A stretch of 64,000 nt of DNA from Cepaea nemoralis (lineage: Eukaryota; Mollusca; Gastropoda; Stylommatophora; Helicidae): the NCBI GenBank assembly GCA_014155875.1, contig JACEFZ010006327.1, positions 91,001 to 155,000 on the forward strand. The letters run 5' to 3'. The notes under the pieces were generated by a model. The model did no database searches. It was not told the DNA's origin and was given only the letters and a program-made list of their open reading frames with translations. Shown piece after piece: positions 46,907 through 58,258 of the stretch. Numbering within the stretch: position 1 is the stretch's first letter; each line of letters begins with the position of its first letter. The translations under genes were made by a program, and so were the position numbers.

Positions 46907-48396
46907 CCTTCATAACATACCCTGACAACAGTTTCTTCCAACAATTAATAACATGTTTATTGTTGAAAACTATGTCAGTTGTATGTATTGAATGTGTATA
47001 TGTAGTTGGTAGTGTCTGCTAGTGTGAGTGCAAGATAGGACTCTGGAATTCGTATGTGCCGTATACTTTCTCGCCTCGTCATACGGCCAAACCATAGGAC
47101 ATCAAACATAGAAATGGATAGATCTCACCCTGGATGCTCCGTTCTGCTTGAGTCTGGAGGTAAATCCGTTATTTGGAGAAAAAAAACTGTTCACCACTGG
47201 ATCACCGTAAATTAATGTGATCACGGTAAGTCTCATGCCTAGACCGAGTGTTCTTTGATTATTATTTCCATCATTGAAAACACATCACCACTGTCTAGCA
47301 CTGTCTATCAGTTTTTTTAGAATACATTTAAAACGTTCTGGGGTTCTTCAATGTTTCTTTTAGGTGAGTACCCAATTAAAATATATTTTAGCCTATTTCG
47401 CTCTGCTTGTATAAACTGAAAGTTCTTTCAATGGTTTTCACAAAAACCGGTTACTGGCCATTCGTTATGTCAGCCCACGATTAGTGAATGGCTATGTTGA
47501 ATTTGCTCTAGTGACAACTTTCCCTGCACATGTGACTTTACTGTCTTTAATCTTTGCTGAGCATGTCAGGAGGTGTATTTGAACCTGTGAGATGTATATC
47601 AAGTGATATGATTCTGCTACTTAATATTTCTTATGTGAGTGCCTTTCTCCAGCCGTAATGAAAAAGCTTCCGAAAGATACTCTGACATAAGACATATGCA
47701 TTCACTAAAGTCTAAACTATTCACTAATAGAAAGCAATGGTAAACGCTAATCACAAACCTCTATTTCCCTATGCTAAACTATCACGCCAAGTTTATAATA
47801 CCTTATATCCTCTATGGTAATCCAGGAATTGTAATACACTAGAGAATAAAACACTAATATCCCATCTCCTTTCAACAATAAGGGACGTGTATTTCTTTTC
47901 CACACACAGGATGTATAGATATCTCTGCCCAGTTTGGAACACCCACTAAGTCCAAAACAAGTTGTCCACCCAATTATACCGAGTGTCCAAGTTTCCGTTG
48001 ACTTTTGATGTCACTTCATCAACAATCGTATTTTTCCGTATCCTTCACATCAAAAGGCGGTGAAATCACGTATTGGTTAGTGGCGCTCCGTCTCGTGTTT
48101 GCTCCGTTCTCCCCGATTCTCCATACGCTCGCAGATCAATCAGTTTTAACCCTTTGATCAGCGACTTCGTGTGTTTCCCCCGTTGGTTCCCCAACCCGCT
48201 GTCTCCGTGTTGTTTTGTCCGTTGAAGTCGAGGGTCAATGACTCCTCACATTGTATCCTATTTTATACTGTCGGTCAGTAACCTTTAATTTATCCTCATC
48301 TCAGATTGAAGTACTCGATTGTTAACCCTCCTCCTACATTGTAGTTTTATATGTAAGTTATCAAGGAAGCACTAAACTACCAGTTTTCCCGTGACA
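46707..48396 (-). repeat. 3' LTR of element 2
   Basis: 1690 bp, TGTCAC at its minus-strand start (48396) and GCGACA at its end (46707). It corresponds to 52095-53718. It contains a (CT)n tract at 46823-46903. A polypurine tract, AAGAGGGGGCC on the minus strand (48400-48411), lies directly before it, which fixes the boundary. Confidence 0.85.
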
Positions 48397-48469
48397 TAGG
48401 CCCCCTCTTAAGAGAGTTGACCGCGTCGACTCTTCCTCACTGTAGTTTTGAGTCCTATGATCCTACAAC

Positions 48470-48631
48470 CTATTCCTCGTCCTCTGGAGTTGGATGTCTA
48501 GATAAGAAATCCGCTCCTACATTCTCCTTAACTGGGATGTATTCCACTGTGAAGTTGTATTGCTGCAGCAACAACGACCATCACATCCACCGTGCGTTGA
48601 GCTCCTGCGAAGTAGCTATGAACATCACGTG
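48470..48631 (-). pseudogene. RNase H C-terminal remnant of element 2
   Basis: Minus-strand frame: SQELNARWM, a stop, SLLLQQYNFTVEYIPVKENV and GADFLSRHPTPEDEE, then a stop at 48470-48472. This is the well-known end of Ty3/gypsy RNase H, including the final D of the active site. RT and the rest of RNase H are missing. The fragment proves that RT/RNase H originally followed integrase in this element. Confidence 0.9.
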
Positions 48632-48720
48632 TTGATGATATGACTGGATCCTCACATGGCTCACCTCCTCATCCAGTAGGCGATCTCACTGACCCCCTAC
48701 TATACTACTCATGACAAACA

Positions 48721-49935
48721 CTAGTGTTGGCACATCGCTCCTGTACGTCCGGTCGACCTACTTTCGACTGGCGTAAGCGACGGCTCACAATACAGACGGA
48801 TCGTCCCATCCTGACTGTAACACTGTCTCCATATTCTCTTGGTTTCCCCCGGCCTTGCCTCTGGGGATGTTCCGCCTCGTCCGCGTTGGACAGAATCGTC
48901 TTTCCCAAAACTCCTGGACTTTTCCTTCCAGGACCATCTCGGGCGATATTGTATCTGGTCAGCCAATCTTCGGTTGGAGTCCTGAGTATTTCTCGCCTTT
49001 CCCGACGTTACCCGCCCCTTTTGAACTGGGTTACTAGTGAAGGTTTCACTCTTGTCCTTTCCCTGACTTGTGATTTCCCTCCTTCCTTCGTTGGGTAAAT
49101 CTGACCTATCACGTACTTTCCCATATGCCCTCCTATGTAGTACTGGCGATCTCTGGTCTTCGTCTGGAACTGTAACCTTTTTCTTAATGGCTGCCATCAC
49201 CATCAAGTGCGAAGATTTGCTCTCTGATCTCTCCTCATATTTCCAAAGGAGATGCCTAGGGAGACGTTTCCATTCTCCCCTGATCCTGATTTCGTAGGTA
49301 TTCTTGGACACCACCTTTTCCACAGGATAAGGTCCTTTCCATCCTACTTGGAGTAGATTAGTCTCTTCTGGACCCCATACTTCCACTTGGTCTTCCCCCT
49401 TAAGAGCTATTTTAATCTTAGTCCGCTTGTTGGGTGGTGCTCTCTGGCACTCTGAACAAGATTTCACCCACCGGCGTACATCTCCGGTCATTCCTGGCCA
49501 GCAATAATCGACAGAAATTTTCTGCAATGTCTCTCTGACACCCATATGTCGATTCTCGGCTATGATGTGTCCACTCTGAAGAATGTGAGGACGGTGGGTC
49601 TCAGGAACCACCCACTGCTCGTGCAGGTTTTCTCCTCTCCCGGCTCTCCTGTAAAGCAGCCGATTCCTCAGAAAGTACTGTCCCCGTTCTGGTGGCTCAG
49701 CACTTCTTTGCAGCGTCCTGTAGCAAGGACGCAAAGTAGTGTCCTTCCTCTGGGCAGTATGCAATTCCCCTAGCACTGAGTTGTCGCATAGTGTCTCTGC
49801 CTCTTTTTCCTTCCCTTGAGATCCACTGGCTACTGCTCCCCTGTGGGCTGGCTGTTTGGGCACCCCCAAAAACACGTATTTCGTGCCAATGATCACTGGG
49901 AATAGGGAATCCGCTAATACAGCCGCAGGATTTAA
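48721..49935 (-). pseudogene. Integrase of element 2, catalytic core deleted
   Basis: The minus-strand frame 49896-48721 starts with the last protease codons (IIGTKYVFLG) and continues with HTAQRKDTTLRPCYRTLQRS, LLYRRAGRGE, the H2C2 finger (HIIAENRH, KISVDYCWPGMTGDVRRWVK, CSECQR; roughly residues 110-150) and then directly LQVGWKGPYPVEKVVSKNTY, the C-terminal GPY module. The ~130-residue DDE core normally between finger and GPY is absent. It cannot integrate DNA. The tail after residue 220 reads like frame-shifted sequence and has no motif. Confidence 0.85.
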
Positions 49936-50450
49936 TGCCCGTGACGTACCTGGACTTAATCTCCACCTTGGCGATTGGCAGCGTCATGGTAACAGCACTC
50001 GTCATTGACGACTGTATCTCAATGGTTTCCCCTGTAAGTTGGTCTGGGCTTACCAGGCTGGCATCTATCACAGCTTCCCCATCCAAACCTGAATCGTAGA
50101 GACAAGCAACCTGCTGGCCATTGACTTCAATCAGTTCAACCACAGGTGGCCTCTCTTGGTCCGGAGTGTATTCCACCTCCTCGACCTTTTCCTTGCATCT
50201 GCAGTCCACAGTATTATGTGTTTTCGACCTGCAGTGTGTGCACCATTTTCCCTTCCAAACGTTCCGTGGGCTCTCTTTAGTCCGAGCTTCTTCGCCAACC
50301 TCAGCCTTGTTTGTGATCACCTTCTTATGAATCACTTGGCATGCCGTGAAGTGATAACTTTTCGGTTTCGATCTGCAGTCCTTTGTGTTATGAGAGGGCG
50401 ACTTGCAGATTGAACACCACTTCTCGGACCACGGTCGTTTCGTTGGAGAA
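49925..50450 (-). pseudogene. Zinc knuckles and protease of element 2
   Basis: After a stop at about 50453, the minus-strand frame encodes WCSICKSPSHNTKDC and WCTHCRSKTHNTVDC, two CX2CX4HX4C knuckles, and the retropepsin motif ACLYDSGLDGEAVIDASL. The protease ends after a frameshift near 49930 (the correct frame continues FPVIIGTKY). Gag, knuckles and protease share one frame, interrupted only by the stop. Confidence 0.85.
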
Positions 50451-50452
50451 TT

Positions 50453-51577
50453 CTAGGTGTTCTGGTTTCCTTCCTTCACCTTCTCTGAACTCTCCATTGA
50501 CGTCTTTATGTAAGGTTCCACTTTTTCTCCTTCCCAGTTTTTACATTTCTTTCGGTCTTGTTTCTCCTGACCTTTTGTGGTGGGTATATTGGTTTCTTTA
50601 GCTTCCCCATGGACTTCTACGAATCTTTCCGCCAGCTTATTCACAACATCCAGCCGTTCCGCCCCTTGTTCTCCTAAAAATGTCTTCAGTGGTTCTGACA
50701 TTTTCTGGCGCATCTGGTCGACCACCATGAGCTCTTCCAAACTCTCATAGTCCCTCTTGTACTCTGCCAAATCTATCAATTTTTGGAGGTAGGATTTCAA
50801 CCTTAAACTGTAGGCGGCGAATAGCTCTCCAGTCTCTCTTCTTGACGATCTAAACTTCTTCCGATACGTTTGTGCTGTGATCGCATAATGCTCCATCAAA
50901 GCGGCATTTAATCCCTCGTAATTATTTTCATGTCCTGATGGTAGGCGTGTGTAGACCTCGTACCCCGAACTACGTAATCCCTGGGATAATTTAAGAGCCC
51001 ATTTGCTTCTATCCAGTCCCATAGCGACTGCCATTGCTTCAAAACGACTAGCGTATTGGTCAAAGCGTTCTTTCGACTCTTCATAAACAGCTAAGGGAAA
51101 CTTCATGGCATGGTACCCATGTCCAATCATGTGGGTTGCCCCAGGTGAAGATGAACTTCCTTCTGCTGCATCTATTTCACCCTTAGTTTGTGTCTTGAGT
51201 TCTAGCTCTCTCATGCGGTATTCATGTTCTCTTATCTTGTCGGCTTCCTCGGCTTGCAACCTCTTGTTGTCCTATTCCATTCCCAGTCTCTTGGCCTCCT
51301 GTTCCATTACTAGTCTCTTGGCCTCCTGTTCCATTTCTAGTCTCTTGGCCTCCTGTTCCATTACTAGTCTCTTGGCCGCCTGTTCCATTACTAGTCTCTT
51401 GGCCTCCTGTTCCATTTTCCTGAGCTCTAGCTCTGCCTTTTGATTTTCTCTTTCTGCTTGACGACGCTCTCTTTCTACCATCTGTATATACTCTGATAGG
51501 GCTTGTCCAGACAACCACATCGCTTCACCCATTTCCCTCAATTCTTCCATCTCCGGTTTATGAGTGGCCATATTCAA
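50453..51577 (-). pseudogene. gag of element 2
   Basis: The likely start is the Met at 51571 or 51577 (NMATHKPEMEELREMGEAMW). Residues about 50-100 are a repeated charged helix built on the nine-residue unit EQEAKRLVM (27-bp tandem repeat, about five copies). A stop at 51269-51271 interrupts the frame. The capsid-like part reads FPLAVYEESKERFDQYASRF, WALKLSQGLRSSGYEVYTRL, YRKKFRSSRRETGELFAAYS and LEELMVVDQMRQKM, a SCAN-like pattern shared with element 3. It would form the particle. Confidence 0.85.
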
Positions 51578-52094
51578 AGAAGGTAAGTCAGCAGGCTGAG
51601 TAAAGACACCTCAAGGCAGTAAAGAAGTACTCATTATAAACAGATAATCTATTAGAACCTATATCAATTTCTCCTATGTATATCTAATTATTATTTATCT
51701 ACGACACCACACATTACCTCACAACCCCTCTCTCAACCACAAGATGAGATTTAGGATAAAGACTTATGTAGACGTGTCAAAGTGTGCACAAATAGGTAAT
51801 ATGTCTTAACACCTATCCACTTTCGTCCTGTCTGGCTCTTTCTCACTGTAAAGTCGCCAGCATTAATGTAATGTCTCTAACATAAATGTAATGGCACCAT
51901 ATATCCCATGGACATCCTTCCATTAAAAGTCATCAATGTATACTTATATGTATATCCCAATATGTATGTACCAATATGCCGGTACCACGCTTCAAGTACC
52001 CCGCTAGGCAAGTATCCTTATGCAGTTGAAGTAACCCCGCTTGCACTCCAGTTAATGTGGGTATTATGTATTACTCCGCTGCTCCACCATTTAA

Positions 52095-52210
52095 TGTCGC
52101 TTGTCGTCCCTGGAGGAAAGTGGACTCGACAAGCACACCTTTAATATCCTTCTACTATTGGAACTATTGAATGACTTTTGCCTACACTCCTCCCTTCTGT
52201 CTTCCATACA

Positions 52211-52290
<80 letters not shown>

Positions 52291-53718
52291 CCTTCATAAC
52301 ATACCCTTCCTCCAACAATTAATAACATGTTTATTGTTGAAAATTATGTCAGTTGTATGTATTGAATGTGTATATGTAGTTGGTAGTGTCTGCTAGTGTG
52401 AGTGCAAGATATGACTCTGGAATTCGTATGTGCCGTATACTTTCTCGCCTCGTCATACGGCAAAACCACAGGACATCAAACATAGAAATGGACAGATCTC
52501 ACCCTGGATGCTCCGTTCTGCTTGAGTCTGGAGGTAAATCCGTTATTTGGAAAAACAACTGTTCTCCACTGGATCACCGTAAAGTAATGTGATCACGGTA
52601 AGTCTCATGCCTAGACCGAGTGTTCTTTGATTATTATTTCCATCATTGAAAACACATCACCACTGTCTAGCACTGTCTATCAGTTTTTTTGAATACATTT
52701 AAAACGTTCTGGGGTTCTTCAATGTTTCTTTTAGGTGAGTACCCAATTAAAATATATTTTAGCCTATTTCGCTCTGCTTGTATAAACTGAAAGTTCTTTC
52801 AATGGTTTTCACAAAAACCGGTTACTGGCCATTCGTTATGTCAGCCCACGATTAGTGAATGGCTCTGTTGAATTTGCTCTAGTGACAACTTTCCCTGCAC
52901 AAGTGACTTTACTGTCTTTAATCTTTGCTGAGCATGTCAGGAGGTGTATTTGAACCTGTGAGATGTATATCAAGTGTTATGATTCTGCTACTTAATACTT
53001 CTTATGTGAGTGCCTTTCTCCAGACGTAATGAAAAAGCTTCCGAAAGATACTCTGACATAAGACATTTGCATTCACTAAAGTCTAAACTATTCACTAATA
53101 GAAAGCAATGGTAAACGCTAATCACAAACCTCTATTCCCCTATGCTAAATTATCACGCCAAGTTTATAATACCTTATATCCTCTATGGTAATCCAGGAAT
53201 TGAAACACATTAGCGAATAAAACACTAATATCCCATCTCCTTTAACAATAAGGGACGTGTATTTCTTTTCCACACACAGGATGCATAGATATCTCTGCCC
53301 AGTTTGGAACACCCACTAACTCTAAACCAAGTTGTCCACTCAATTATACCGAGTGTCCAAGTCTCCGTTGACTTTTGATGTCACTACATCAACAATCGTA
53401 ATTTTCCGTATCCTTCACATCAAAAGGCGGTAAAATCACTTATTGGTTAGTGGCGCTTCGTCTCGTGTTCGCTCCGTTCTCCCCGATTATCCATACGCTC
53501 GCAGATCAATCAGTTTTAACCCTTTGATCAGCGACTTCGTATGTTTCCCCCGTTGGCTCCCCAACCAGCTGTCTCCGTGTTGTTTTGTCAGTTGAAGTCG
53601 AGGGTCAATGACTCCTCACACTGTATCCTATTTTATACTGTCGGTCAGTAACCTTTAATTTATCCTCAACTCAGATTGAAGTACTCGATTGTTAACCCTC
53701 CTCCTACATTGTAGTTTA
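52095..53718 (-). repeat. 5' LTR of element 2, outer end truncated
   Basis: Matches 46707-48345 nearly base for base, apart from scattered substitutions and small indels, and carries a (CT)n tract at 52212-52287. About 50 nt at its outer end (minus-strand start) are replaced by Penelope sequence. A candidate primer site TGGTGGAGCAGCGGAGT (minus strand) starts a few bases inside. I cannot name its tRNA. 51578-52094 is the untranslated leader. Confidence 0.85.
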
Positions 53719-54872
53719 TGGCTAGAGATAGCTAGCTGATATTTTAAAGCCAGTACGACAGTCCTTCGATCCAAGAACACTCAGAGATACATTCAAACTG
53801 GTGGAATTATTGGATACTATGGACATAAACAATAAACACATGACATCCATGGATATTGTTTCTTTATTCACCAACGATCCATTAGATGAGACCGTGAATA
53901 TATTAAGTGAACGCATTAGAGACAAACAACTAAAACTAGGCATACCATTAGCTATTCTAGAGAAGCTATTAAAATTGTGTACCGCCAACATACAATTCAA
54001 CTTTCTAAACAAGTCATACCGCCAAATTGACGGAGTGGCCATGGGGAGCCCACTTGGACCTATTCTAGCGGACATCTTCATGGCACACTTAGAAGAAAAG
54101 AGATCCTCAGACATCAATAACTTGGCTTACTACCGTCGTTACATGGACGATATACTAATTATCACCACAGACGAGCTACAAGCAACGTCGTTCCAGACCA
54201 CAATGAACGTGACACATAAAAACATCTCTCTATCTATGGAACACGAACACAACGAAGCGTTGCCGTTTCTAGATATCCTAATGAGACGTAGAGTAGACGG
54301 CACAATTCAAAGATCAGTGTACCGTAAAGAAACATGGACTGGCCAATACTTAAATTTTCAGAGCTTCGCACCTGCCCAGTATTAACGGGGCTTAGTACGA
54401 ACCCTGTTTGACCATACTAGGAAGATAAGCACCCATGATACACTGACAGAGGAATTTGAAACTCTGAAGAATGCCTTACACCTGAATGGATACTCCACAG
54501 GATTTATAGAGCGCCACTGCCAACAGCCCAAACCTAAACCAGAAGTAACTATAGTCCCTAAACTCAAGGTATTCATCCAGCTAACCTTCCGAGGAGATAA
54601 CGTAATGCAACATCTTAAAGTTTGCTGAAGCTATAATAATCAACCTTCGTAAGCCGTCCATGTGCAAACAGAAAGACATGTTAGTCAGTTTAAAATTACC
54701 GTGGTAGACAATCGACATTACTGTGCGAACATGTGTATAATTCAGTTTGAAGGATTTATCTAGTTAATTCACTTTATGCTGTGTGATTTCTGCAGTATGT
54801 ATCTGACGAGATGCAGCAAAATATGCCAGGCAATAAATCGTGCAATCTATTGTTTGTGTCTTCGTTATTCAA
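53719..54872 (+). pseudogene. Penelope-like element, RT with the endonuclease deleted, plus strand
   Basis: The frame 53735-54385 contains MTSMDIVSLFTNDPLDETVN, INGVAMGSPLGP-type GVAMGSPLGPILADIFM and YRRYMDDILIITTDEL, the Penelope RT boxes with the YMDD catalytic site, then EHNEALPFLDILMRR. A stop follows at 54383-54385. The linker resumes (RHCQQPKPKPEV) and reaches MQHL near 54615, but then jumps to KFAEAIIIN, so about 375 bp that encode GIY-YIG in the minus-strand copy are missing. Ends with the element 3' end. Confidence 0.85.
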
Positions 54873-55690
54873 AAACAACAAAGTTGTGTTGGAACTGTGG
54901 ATATAAGATCTTTCTATGGCTATAATCACAATGAGTCTGGCAGTAATGAATTTATTCCACCAAGTAGTGTTTTAGGTGTATCAAGTAAAGAACATCTATC
55001 CATTTAACTGTGGGCACTCATAGAACAGAGATGTGGAGATGTCGTTATCAAAGGCTACATCAGGCAACAGAAACAACGAAACAGATAAGCGCACCGCTTG
55101 AAGCGCGAATGAGTTTGAGACCTTCATTTTTCTTTTCAGTTCTTTGGTGCAATTGTTCTTTTAAATCTTCTTAGTAATTCCTCCTGTACCCTGCAGTCTT
55201 CTTCATGGCCATGGTCCATACGAACTGGCAAAGTTAGGCAGCTGCAGAGATCTCAGTGCTGGAATGCAACAAGACAGATGCAGACTCAGTCGGTATGGAC
55301 TCAGGATTGTTTCTTGTTGCCTTCGCTAACTTTGAACTCAAGAGTAGTCCATTATTGTGCTACTGCTTCTAGCGCACTGGGCTAATTGTTGCCTGTTCAA
55401 TATTTGTCCCTATTACCAGTGTCCATCATTATCAAGCTAACCCACTCCGACTTGTAATGTACGTCCCCAGGTTAAGAACGGGATGCCAACGTGTTATTCC
55501 AGGTGACCAGTGTAAGGGCTGAACCGCTACCTCGGCATCAGCACACCAACAGTTTAAGATCTAGCGCTCTTATTCATGTGCACTTCGGTGACCGCCACAA
55601 CGGAAATGAAATCACAAATTATTCAGCCATCGGACAGAATAACACGATGTGGTTATTGGAAACAGCGGTTATCAGTGAATTTAAGGAGAT
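54873..55690. other. Stretch without a recognised gene
   Basis: No coding or RNA feature I can support. 55365-55460 has weak similarity to the minus-strand RNase H LINE copies (ATTACCAGTGTCCATCATTA, CCCACTCCGACTT). The frame at 55491-55751 has no recognisable domain and ends in purine-rich sequence. Confidence 0.6.
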
Positions 55691-55920
55691 AGACATAGAG
55701 GGGGAGATACAGAAAGAGAGAAAGACACAGCAAAAGAGAGGGAGAGAATGACAGACAGAGCGATAGAAACAGAGAGAAAAATAGACTTTGATACATCACT
55801 AGAAAGAGTGATATATAAACGACAAGAAACATATGAAAGAGAGATCGAGAGCGATAGAGAAAATAAAGAGAGACAGATCGAGTGCGAGAGGGAGTGAACG
55901 CAAGCGAGAGGGCACACACA

Positions 55921-56003
<83 letters not shown>
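55690..56003 (+). repeat. GA-rich tract with (AG)n
   Basis: Irregular GA-rich sequence leading to a pure (AG)n at 55925-56003. Poly-Arg/Glu and Ser/Leu frames here are artefacts. Confidence 0.9.
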
Positions 56004-56008
<5 letters not shown>

Positions 56009-56039
56009 AGTTATTGTGTTCAGAGCGCGTCATCCTCTC

Positions 56040-56250
56040 TTCAAGCCCACAAAGAGCTGGTACAAGACACATGCTAGAACTTCACACCCAGGGAGATGCA
56101 AGTTAGGATGTAACCGGATCATGTCCCAGAAAGAGGCAAGTTATTATGTAATCAGATCATGGCACAGGGACTGACAAGTTAGAATGCAACCGGATCATAG
56201 CACAGGGAGAGACTATTTAGAATGTAATTAGATCATGGCATATGGAATGT
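56040..56250 (+). repeat. Family A fragment leading into units of the 38-bp repeat
   Basis: 56045-56105 aligns with the family A part just before the seed (CCCACAAAGAGCTGG... ACAAG). After it come about four diverged 38-bp units, such as AGTTAGGATGTAACCGGATC and TCATGGCACAGGG. This looks like an early stage of the array seen at 60.3-64 kb. Confidence 0.75.
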
Positions 56251-58258
56251 AGTGAAATATTTTTGTCCAGCCCCTGAAAATTCCGAAAACACAGCACATA
56301 TATAAGGAGAAAATATTCCAGTGTTAAACCAGGTCCGGACCTGTGGATTTTAATTGTAGCTTTAGACCATTTATCCTCCGCTCCTTTTGATAAAATGGGA
56401 ACTGGAGTTGACAAAAACATATAAATATAGCTGTGACATTCACCATCTGTAGTTTGATTTTGGTGGCTAAGAAAAAGGGAGACTACTGAAACAGTTAATG
56501 CCTTGTTTAAAATAGTTCCACTTGGATTTCTACAAGGCTTTAGCTGTCAAGATTACCCCCCCCCCCCCTCCCCCCCCCCCCCCCCCCGCTTTCATCACTG
56601 TAGATAACTGCAAGTTACTTTCCCCTTGTCGATACCCATGTAGGATTGTCAACAATATTCCTACATAAGAGTGCTGTCTTGTTGGCGGCAGAAATTTAAT
56701 AATATGATTGGAAGTGGCACAGTTAATATGAAACTGAGGGAAATTGTAAATTACCGGGAGAAATTGTCAGTCAGATGCAGTATACATAAATGTCCTGACC
56801 TAACAAGATGTGTGGGCCAGTTCGGCTGTTGTTATTGTGGTGGTATTGAGTAATATAACTTCATGATGGAAACATACATAGTGATTGTTGGGCACTGAGA
56901 TATTCTTCCTTGAGGAGACATGGTCTTTGTTTGAATGAAGATGGGACATTTTTATAAATGATGATGTCTGGCAACAGGAGGGTCATATTTCTCAAGGCAG
57001 GAGGAGAAGATATTTGTCCAGTGCATGAAGAGGATTCACCCTTAACCAACACGGGCCTCTTCATTGTCCGAACATCAACCCCAGCAGGATAAACGCCGCT
57101 GAGCCTCTTTTACTACCACTTCATATTATTCCCCGTTCCAACAATACATGTTTTTGGACGTTCGTACGCTTTCTGTTATTAGTTATGGATCCCCTCCCCC
57201 CTCCCTGTGTGAAGAGGATGGACATTCGTACTGCCATAAGAAAAGAAACTTTTGCGCCCTATTTGTTTTTAGCTATAGACTTTCAAACCTTATGTGGGTT
57301 AAGAACAAACATGGACTATATGATTTAATTTACTCACGGACATTTACTTTATTCCTGCCAAAACATGAACTTGTTCCGTAAGAACTAGAAAACGCTAAGC
57401 ATTTCATCGGGGCAACGAAGATGCTAATTTTATTCCTTCATCACGACAACATCTGGATAGTTAATTAATTAATTTGACATAATTCTAAAATGTGTAAAGC
57501 GATGTTATTATTAATTTTGTTTTGTGATTATATGAGTATGCCATGTTCTATGACCTTGCAGATATTTTCCTGCTTTCAGCAGCTATCTTAATATAATATT
57601 GTTCTTTTTTAAGCAATAGATATTTATTTACTTGTTATTTGATGTTTGAGTTGTTTTCATGTGTGTTAACCTTGATAAGATTAGTCCAGGGACAACACTA
57701 ATATTGAGCTTTCTGTGGGCTGGAGAAACACACGGATCTTCAGTTTACACAGAGTGAGTGCTCACCTCTCGAAGGTTCGGTAAATTTCCAGTTCTCAATT
57801 GGCCCTATTGGGAAACATCACTTTATTCTTAATCTATACCCCTAATAGTCTCTTTGAGAGAATTCAATTTCCTATACAGTTGGCTAATAAGATTTGGGGA
57901 TTATTTTCCTTATATCTTCACCCACTACAACCACACAAGTGATTGCCAGTCAGGGATATTATGATCATCGCGACTATTGTGTTGCTCGACCTTTCCAGCT
58001 CTTTAAGATTTTTAAAGAGTATTTTAGAAATTGATGTTAGTCAGTATTTATCACTATGATTGTGCGGATAAAAAACATTGTGTAAATTGTTTTTATTGTG
58101 TGGCTTGCTAATTCCTCTGCCTATGAAATAGATGAATATTCTGTTTTGTGAACACCTACTGTGGTTTAAAACATCTATTTTAATTTTTAAATCTATTCTG
58201 TTGTCCACGATCTGTTCTATTTTAGAATATATATTATTTGAAAGAATAGACATATTTA
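56251..58258. other. Stretch without a recognised gene
   Basis: Contains a poly-C run at 56556-56587 with a single T. Otherwise short unrelated frames only. The left part of element 3 (LTR, leader) may lie in 57650-58258, but I find no matching second LTR to prove it. Confidence 0.6.

Larger units (their letters stand above)
46707..53718 (-). mobile_element. Long-LTR Ty3/gypsy-group element, Gmr1-like domain order (element 2)
   Basis: A 7-kb minus-strand element with LTRs of about 1.65 kb. Reading on the minus strand: 5' LTR, gag, two zinc knuckles, protease, integrase zinc finger, integrase C-terminus, then only the last 50 codons of RNase H, then polypurine tract and 3' LTR. The integrase catalytic core and nearly all RT are deleted. 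RNase H lying downstream of integrase again shows the Gmr1-like order. The 5' LTR lacks about 50 nt at its outer end, where it meets Penelope sequence, so no target duplication can be checked. Confidence 0.85.

Noticed and set aside
57148..57381. Short frame with several Cys and His residues
   Set aside because: No regular zinc-binding spacing and no match I recognise. Length is within chance for this composition.
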